This document shows, piece after piece, positions 57,972 to 64,000 of a DNA stretch of 64,000 bases; position 1 is the first letter of the stretch; each line of letters starts with the position of its first letter. The stretch spans positions 33,316,256 through 33,380,255 of the forward strand of contig NC_088911.1 in NCBI RefSeq assembly GCF_963576675.1, in the 5' to 3' direction. The notes beneath the pieces are model-generated. The model worked only from the letters and a program-made list of their open reading frames with translations. It searched no databases and was not told the origin of the DNA. Both the position numbers and the translations under genes were made by a program. The DNA comes from Euphorbia lathyris. Its lineage: Eukaryota; Streptophyta; Magnoliopsida; Malpighiales; Euphorbiaceae.

Positions 57972-58269
57972 TTTCAATTCATTAATAATTAGGCTTAGCT
58001 TCACTGCTTTTTAATTTGTACTCTAGCTATAGGTTTCATTTCAACTTCATTAGTTAATTGAGGGGTAGATAGATTTCATTTCAGGATCAACTAATTGATC
58101 TTATGTAAACTTACACCAATAAAAATTCCTTAATTATCAGAGTTTATTTTCTTCAATTTTGCGTGATTTGTCTGATATAAAAAATTGTTAGTTTGCGAAA
58201 ACTATTCTCTGCATAAATGGTGCATGCAAATCCATATTTATATTGGCAATAACGATCTCTGTGGATGGC
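57972..58269. other. 3' flank of the GH79 gene up to the copia LTR
   Basis: Should include the 3' UTR; an AATAAAAATT word lies near 58118. ATGGC (58265-58269) just outside the LTR is the candidate target duplication of the next copia element. Confidence 0.4.
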
Positions 58270-58677
58270 TGTTCGGGTTAGGTGTGAGTGAGGTCCAAGA
58301 TAGCACGAGTTGTAGAACGAATGAGGCTAGTTCAAGTAAAGAAGAGGGAAGATATATATGTTGAAGTAATTCGGTGTTCAAGAGAGAGAGAGAGGCCGAA
58401 TTACGTAGATAGAGAGAGAGAGATAATGAACGAATAATAATTCCCTTAATTAGGGTTCGTATTGATCACAGGTATATATATGACAGACATATGAATCTAT
58501 TCTAATTAGGTTTTCTGAACCCTAATTAGTTGTATAGTTTAGATACAACTCTAAGACTTAATCCTAGATATGATGGAATCTTATCTCTGCACACTAAATA
58601 GACTTGTGTATAGACTACAATTCTATTTAGAGTGAGGATAATTATCTGTAGAGATAATACTGATATTATCTCTAACA
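58270..58677 (-). repeat. 3' LTR of a second Ty1/copia element
   Basis: 408 bp. On the - strand it begins TGTTAGAGATAATATC and ends CTAACCCGAACA. It is preceded in element orientation by the purine tract GCTTGAAGGGAGG (58678-58690). GA-rich simple repeats lie at 58382-58424. The 5' LTR is not in the window. Confidence 0.8.
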
Positions 58678-61600
58678 CCTCCCTTCAAGCCGATGCCGCG
58701 GAGAAACCAACAGTCGAGAGCGTAACTGCGTGAAGCGAAGACTGGGTAGCGGCTTGGTTAAAATGTCTGCTACTTGATCATCAGTGGGAATGAATCTGAC
58801 ATTGAGAAAACCATTTGTGACTTGTTCACGGACAAAGTGATAATCCAGCTCAATGTGTTTTGTTCGAGCATGAAACACAGGATTTGAAGTGAGATAAATC
58901 ACACCTACATTGTCACACCATAATTGTACGGGGGGTGGTATGTGAAATCCCAAATCTTTCAACAATGATTTGAGCCAGAGTAATTCCGCTGCTGCATTTG
59001 CAACTGCTTTGTACTCACTTTTCGTGGACGATCTTGCAATGGTGGGTTGTTTTCGCGTTTGCCAGGAAACAATGCTATTCCCGATGTAGACACAGAAAGC
59101 TCCAGTTGATCGTCTGTCATCCGGGCATCCCCCCAAATCACTGTCCGAGTAGCAATGCATATACGAAATGTGTTTTGGGGACATAAGGATGCCAAACTCG
59201 AGAGTTCCTTTAAGATACCGAAGCACCCTCTTTACACTCTTCCAGTGTTCATCCGTGGGACAGTGAAGAAACTGACATAGCTTGTTGACCGAGAAGGCAA
59301 TGTCAGGGCGAGTGAGAAGAAGATATTGAAGAGCACCGACAATACTCTGATACTCATCTCCTGATGCAAGCGGACTGCCAAGATTTTTTGACAACGTGGG
59401 AGTGGTACTCATAGGTGTCGTGATTGGTTTGGCATCCGCCATGTTTACACGGTCAAGGATGTCGGCTACATATTTTGCTTGACACAAGTGAATACCATCT
59501 TTTGAATACTGAATCTCAATGCCCAAGAAATATTCTGCACGTCCCAGATTGCGAATAGGAAATTCAGTTTCAATTGAAGAGATTACACTAATAATGTGAG
59601 CCGGTGAGTTACCTGTGATAAGGATGTCATCCACATAACATAATATGTATGTCTGAAGTTTTCCGTTTGTGTGAACAAATAGGGAGTTGTCAGCCAATGA
59701 CATTTTGAATCCAAGGGAGACAATAAAGTTTCGTAGGCGAGTGAACCATTCTCGCGGGGCCTGCTTTAACCCATATAAACTCTTCTGGAGTAAGCACACA
59801 TGATCAGCTTTATCGGGATCACGGAACCCTTGTGGTTGTTCCATATAGATTGTTTCAGTGAGGTTTCCATGGAGAAACGCATTCGACACGTCAAGCTGAT
59901 TAATGAACCACCGGTTGGACGCAGCAATGGCCAGAACTGTTCGTATAGTGGTTGCCTTTACCACAGGACTGAATGTTTCTTTGTAATCAATCCCAGATTT
60001 TTGAGTAAATCCACGTGCCACAAGCCGTGCTTTATATTGGTCAATGGATCCATCCGACTTCTGTTTTGTGCGAAAGAGCCAGCGAGAGGTAATGACATGT
60101 CTTCCTTGAGGTCGTGGAACTAGTCTCCAAGTTCCGTTATCAAGAAGGGCTTTGATTTCTTCTGACATAGCTTGTCGCCATTCAGGTAATTTGTGTGCTT
60201 TGATAAAACACGTAGGATCAATCACCCCATTTTCATGCGACACTAGTAGTGCTTCGAATCTACCACGTGAATGCAATGTTGTGTGCCGAAGTTGCATTGC
60301 ATGACGTCTTGCTGTATCGGGTTCAATTTCCGCTGTAGGTTCATGCATGGAGGGAGCTTGCACAGACACCATTGGTGCAATTGCGAGGCTATCTGAGTTT
60401 TTGTTTGCACGTGATCTGCTGTCCGTCGTCATGTTGATTGTCGCGTTAACAACCGGGGCATTTAGCGCTGCCGCAGCAGAGCACGACTCTTGTGTCGCAC
60501 CATGACACTCTTCCGCTGTCGCTGCGCCAGACAACTGGACGGGTTGGCTGCCATTGTTTTGGTCAACGAGCGAGACCCGCAGCGTGCCGTCTCGATAATG
60601 TGCATCCTCACTAGCAGTTGCCGGGATGGCTGCTGTAGCAGCAACGCCGTTTATGGCTCACAGCTCCAACGCCGTATATCGCTGATTTGCGATAGGCGTA
60701 TTAGCGAATGACGAGGCCAGATTTGTACTGTCATTCTCAACAATGGAATTTGCATGAATAGCCACGGGTTCCACAGGGATATGAGAAGGCAATGAGTGAG
60801 AAACAGGGATAGAGGATCGAGGAGTACCTGGATACGGTCCGAGAATTGAAGGTAGTCCTAGTGTCGTCGCTTCCAACCCTGCGCTAGTAGAGAGAGGCGT
60901 GATGACCGGTTGAGCTACCGGGAAGACTACGTCATCGTGCTTGACAAATTTACAGATGTAAATTCTTCCTGTGGATATGTCTAAGCATAACTCGCCCGAA
61001 TGATTGGACGAAGGTCCAAGATAAACACAGAGTTTGGAACGAAAATCAAACTTGTTTTTGTTATAAGGTCGTAGTAACGGATAGATTCCACTACCAAATA
61101 TTCGAAGAAACGAGTAAGCAGGTTGCTTGCGATAAAGCATAAAAAAGGGAGAGCGATTCCTAAGTGTTTTGGTAGGAAGGATATTGATCATGCGTATGCT
61201 ATGAATCATGGCATAATTCCAGAATTTTAGAGGTAAATTAGCATTAGCTAACATGGTCAGACAGGTGTCTACTACATGCCGAATTTTCCGTTCAGCAATG
61301 CCATTCTGAGCATGAGTGTGTGGACAAGCAATCTTGTGCACAATTCCATTTTCATGGAGAAAAGGCTGAAGTTTTTGAAATTCACCCCCAAAATCGGAGT
61401 AGAAATTTTTTACTTTAGCATCATACTGATTTCTAATCATTGCAAGAAAATTTTGGAATGTTAAAGCTACTTCACTTTTATTCTTTAGACAAAAAAACAA
61501 GCTGAAGCGAGTAAATTCATCAATGATAATAAAAAAATAGCGATGTCCATTGATAGGAGGAATAGGGGCAGGACCCCAAACATCCAAATGCAAATTTTCA

Positions 61601-62115
61601 AATTGAAAAAGTACTAGAACGAACAATTGAAGGTAAAGAAGTCTGAGATAATTTTCCTAAAGGACAAAAGGAACAACTACTGGTAGGTGCTGAAGATAAT
61701 AAATCATTATCTTTTAAAATTCTACTAACTGTCTGATTCTGACAATGACCAAGCCGTGCATGCCACCGCTCAAAGGAAACCTTCTCTTCGACTAGCGCCT
61801 CTTTCAAGTTGGGTGGAAGCACATAGAGCCCATCCTTACTCGGACCGCGTAACAGGATTTCCCTAGTAGTTTGATCCTTCACAAGAAAATGGTTAGGCCA
61901 AAATTCAAAGAAACAAGCATTATCACGAGTGAAATTCTGAACAGACAATAAGGATTTAGTGAGCTTGGGTACCAATAAAATATCATAAATTTTAAGATGG
62001 TTGATATGAGATTGACCAAGATGAGAGATTTTCAAACCTTGCCCATTTCCAAACTGGACCGTATCATTGCCAGGATAAGGATGCATTTGTTGTAGCTGAC
62101 TTTGCTGAGTCGTCG
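58672..62115 (-). pseudogene. pol: Ty1/copia polyprotein (integrase, reverse transcriptase, RNase H), truncated by an insertion
   Basis: On the - strand. 62115 to about 61600: end of the protease region (NDTVQFGNGQGLKISHLG), then gag-pre-integrase (FERWHARLGHCQNQTVSRIL). Integrase from about 61610 (LDVWGPAPIPPINGHRYFF, YSDFGGEF, AQNGIAERKIRH), reached after a frame change near 61600. A single TGA at 60658-60660 separates it, in the same frame, from RVT_2 ([33 protein letters not shown] near 59630) and RNase H (SSTKSEYKAVANA, HFVREQV, VADILTKPLP). The final stop TAG is made by the first bases of the LTR. Upstream parts are separated by the Athila-like element. Nearly intact, so a young copy. 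Confidence 0.9.
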
Positions 62116-63578
62116 TGTGTGTTAAGCCCAAAATATACCTAAAATATCATCGTTAATTACATCAATATTGCTACGAACTTGTGCTATTTATAACTGTTTA
62201 GGAAGCTTTTACTCTCGAATATGTTTCTTTCTTGTAAGGTACATAAATATTTGATAAAATCCAAATAGGAACGAAAAGAGCTCAAAAACAGAAGAAAAAC
62301 CCTACAAAAGGAGTCGAAGACGACAGAAATTAATAACGCCAAATCGAGGACGCGAACAAAAGCAAAAGAACCAAAAAACGTTCCGTGTCGCGACCGCGGC
62401 CCCCAAATTCACGGTCGCGACACGCGTTCCCCAACTTTTCCTTCCTTCGTTTGAAGACCAATTGATGCTCCCCCATTCTCGGTAGAGAATTTAATATTCT
62501 CGGTACGAGCAGGAGTTTTTAGAGGCATAGTTACACACTTTCGTTTTCGACGAAACGTGATCATTCGGGTGGATAAAGACATCCTTTCGCAACGGACACG
62601 AAACTTCAATCAAGGCTCTTCAACATCTATAAATAAAGAGTTGATGGAGAGTTAAAGATGTGTAGAAAAAGAGATTAGTATAGAATTTATGCAGAAATTC
62701 CGAATCAAGTGATTCAGAAGTTAGAAGTTTTATTTTGTTCAAAAGCAATATGCTGTACACACATTGTTTATTCAATAATAACAAGTTTAGTAGCGTTTAG
62801 ACATTGTTCCAGTTTAGTTTTCATTTTGGTAGTAGACCGACCCAGTCTCTATTACGAAGATTCAACGAGAAGATTGAGTAGAGGATCCGCCCCTGAGCCA
62901 GACAAACTCTAACGAAACCCAAGGAAAGGATTGACAACCCGTTCACTTGCAAGTCGTCGAATGTTTCCATGCTCCATGTTCTCTGTAAACTTGTATCAAT
63001 TTATATTTCATCTAATAAAGTCCGTTCTATTCGATAGATTTTTATGCAGCACTTATGGTAACCAATCCACTAAAGTGACTGCTGGTGTTTTCATTAAAAC
63101 GTATTTAATTCAAAAATCTTTACAAGGAAACTTTGTTGAACACTTAGGCAAATTATTATCTCGAAAGAGTTTTAATTTGATTAAGGGCAACTATCCCGAA
63201 AGGGTTTTGTCATGTTCAAAGCTAATTAATTAGAGGTTCCGTCATTTATTTCATCTTTATAATTCGTACAAAGTTTAAAATTGTTTTCTTTGCTTAATGC
63301 AAACAAATACATCTGTTTACTTTTCTAAAAAGTACTAAAAGTTCCTATCTTGCAAATTCATTCTTAAATCAGAGTATTTTCTAACGTTTTCATAATCTAA
63401 TCTAATTCTCATTCTAGCAATTTCAAAACCAAAACCGATTAAACGATTTGTCCATATCATAAACCTAAAAGTAAATTTAACCGATTGTAAATAAGTTTTG
63501 TTAAAAAACGTTCCATGTGGGATCAATATCTTTTATTACTACAAGCGTATACCGTGCACTTGCGGAAATCACTCAACA
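62116..63578 (+). repeat. 5' LTR of an Athila-like Ty3/gypsy element
   Basis: Starts TGTGTTAAGCCCAAAATATA at 62116-62118, directly after copia sequence, and ends near 63578 (CACTCAACA) just before the primer-binding site. About 1.46 kb, within the range of Athila LTRs. It contains a GC-richer block (TCGCGACCGCGGCC, 62388-62402) and no gene; frames 62409-62609 and 62709-63233 have no recognisable domain. Exact borders are uncertain by a few bases because the second LTR lies outside the window. Confidence 0.7.
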
Positions 63579-63584
63579 AGTTTT

Positions 63585-63602
63585 TGGCGCCGTTGCCGGG
63601 GA
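63585..63602 (+). other. Primer-binding site of the Athila-like element
   Basis: TGGCGCCGTTGCCGGGGA, the common primer-binding site of plant Athila/Tat gypsy elements, a few bases after the LTR. It fixes the element orientation as + strand. Confidence 0.85.
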
Positions 63603-63769
63603 ACGCCAAAATTTTTGACAAAATTTTAAATTTTTCGTGTTTTATTACGAATCTAGGTTTATTCATACTTATTCAAACTTTTATATTTTATTTATTTTCA
63701 ATTACTAACATATTTATTTTTCAAATTCTGTTTTGTAGGTAGTTTCGGTTCGTGCGAAATTTCAAGTTC

Positions 63770-64000
63770 ATGCGCAGTTCTCGAAGTTCAGGCACGTCAC
63801 CAGATCCTATTGACCCAGAAATTGAAAGAACTCTTAAAAAGAACAAGAAAGAAAAGAAAAAGAAAAACAAAACTCCAATAAAAACTAGAACTACCGAGCC
63901 AGAAGTTATGGCCACACTTATGGATTACGCTAGGCCAGGAGTGGCCGGTGTAACAAACAGTATAGTTAGACCCCAAATTAATGCAAATCAATTTGAAATT
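63770..64000 (+). CDS. gag: Gag polyprotein start of the Athila-like element (partial, runs off the window)
   Basis: ATG at 63770 opens a frame of 77 codons to the window end without stop. It starts MRSSRSSGTSPDPIDPEIER, then a Lys-rich stretch, then ATLMDYARPGVAGV and SIVRPQINANQFEI. That is the beginning of Athila-type Gag, in which the 'ANNFEIKP'-like block introduces the capsid domain. About 165 bp of leader lies between the primer-binding site and the ATG. The rest is outside the window, so integrity cannot be judged. Confidence 0.75.
   Translation, partial: MRSSRSSGTSPDPIDPEIERTLKKNKKEKKKKNKTPIKTRTTEPEVMATLMDYARPGVAGVTNSIVRPQINANQFEI

Overview
The window is nuclear DNA of a flowering plant, most likely a eudicot. 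It is very AT-rich between genes, the genes have several GT-AG introns, the four recognisable host genes are plant families, and the repeats are typical plant Ty1/copia, Ty3/gypsy, LINE and MITE types. I cannot name the species from sequence alone.

Host genes: (1) a plastid lipase of the PLIP type on the + strand (3231-6453, five exons, about 732 aa); (2) a CYP716-type cytochrome P450 on the + strand (18204-19775, three exons, 477 aa), the family that oxidises triterpene skeletons; (3) a TMEM205/DUF4149 membrane protein on the - strand (31293-29257, three exons, 209 aa); (4) a GH79 heparanase-like beta-glucuronidase on the + strand (55834-57971, seven exons, 535 aa). All four can be spliced in silico without stops. 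A short exon-like fragment at 55344-55462 may be the broken 5' end of a fifth gene. The genes are functionally unrelated; nothing suggests a cluster.

Repeats fill most of the rest. 1-3000: AT-rich DNA with short hairpin and tandem repeats. 6454-18200: AT-rich DNA with a Mutator-type MITE (7322-7923, 9-bp target duplication), a 5'-truncated LINE (10824-11037, 14-bp target duplication) and a compound long-inverted-repeat element (15487-17787) that holds a captured exon-like segment. 20171-21900: a relative of that element with a different core, sitting between two (TA)n tracts. 21919-23818: LTR-like remnant and RTE-type LINE tail. 24527-26281: two Emigrant/pogo-like MITEs around a third element. 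32113-53697: a Ty3/gypsy element of the Tat type with 5-bp target duplication ATAAG. It landed in an older MITE and was itself split by an 11.6-kb Ty1/copia element of the SIRE/Maximus type (36327-47924, 5-bp target duplication ATGAT, - strand). 53982-55030: a long fold-back element. 58270 to about 62115: a - strand Ty1/copia element cut by an Athila-like Ty3/gypsy element that starts near 62116 and runs off the window end.

Most interesting structures: a four-exon, intron-containing antisense gene in the Tat element; a 1,000-codon third frame with only four stop codons downstream of pol in the SIRE-like element; and a transposon family whose copies share long inverted ends but carry different interiors, one of them an exon-like segment.
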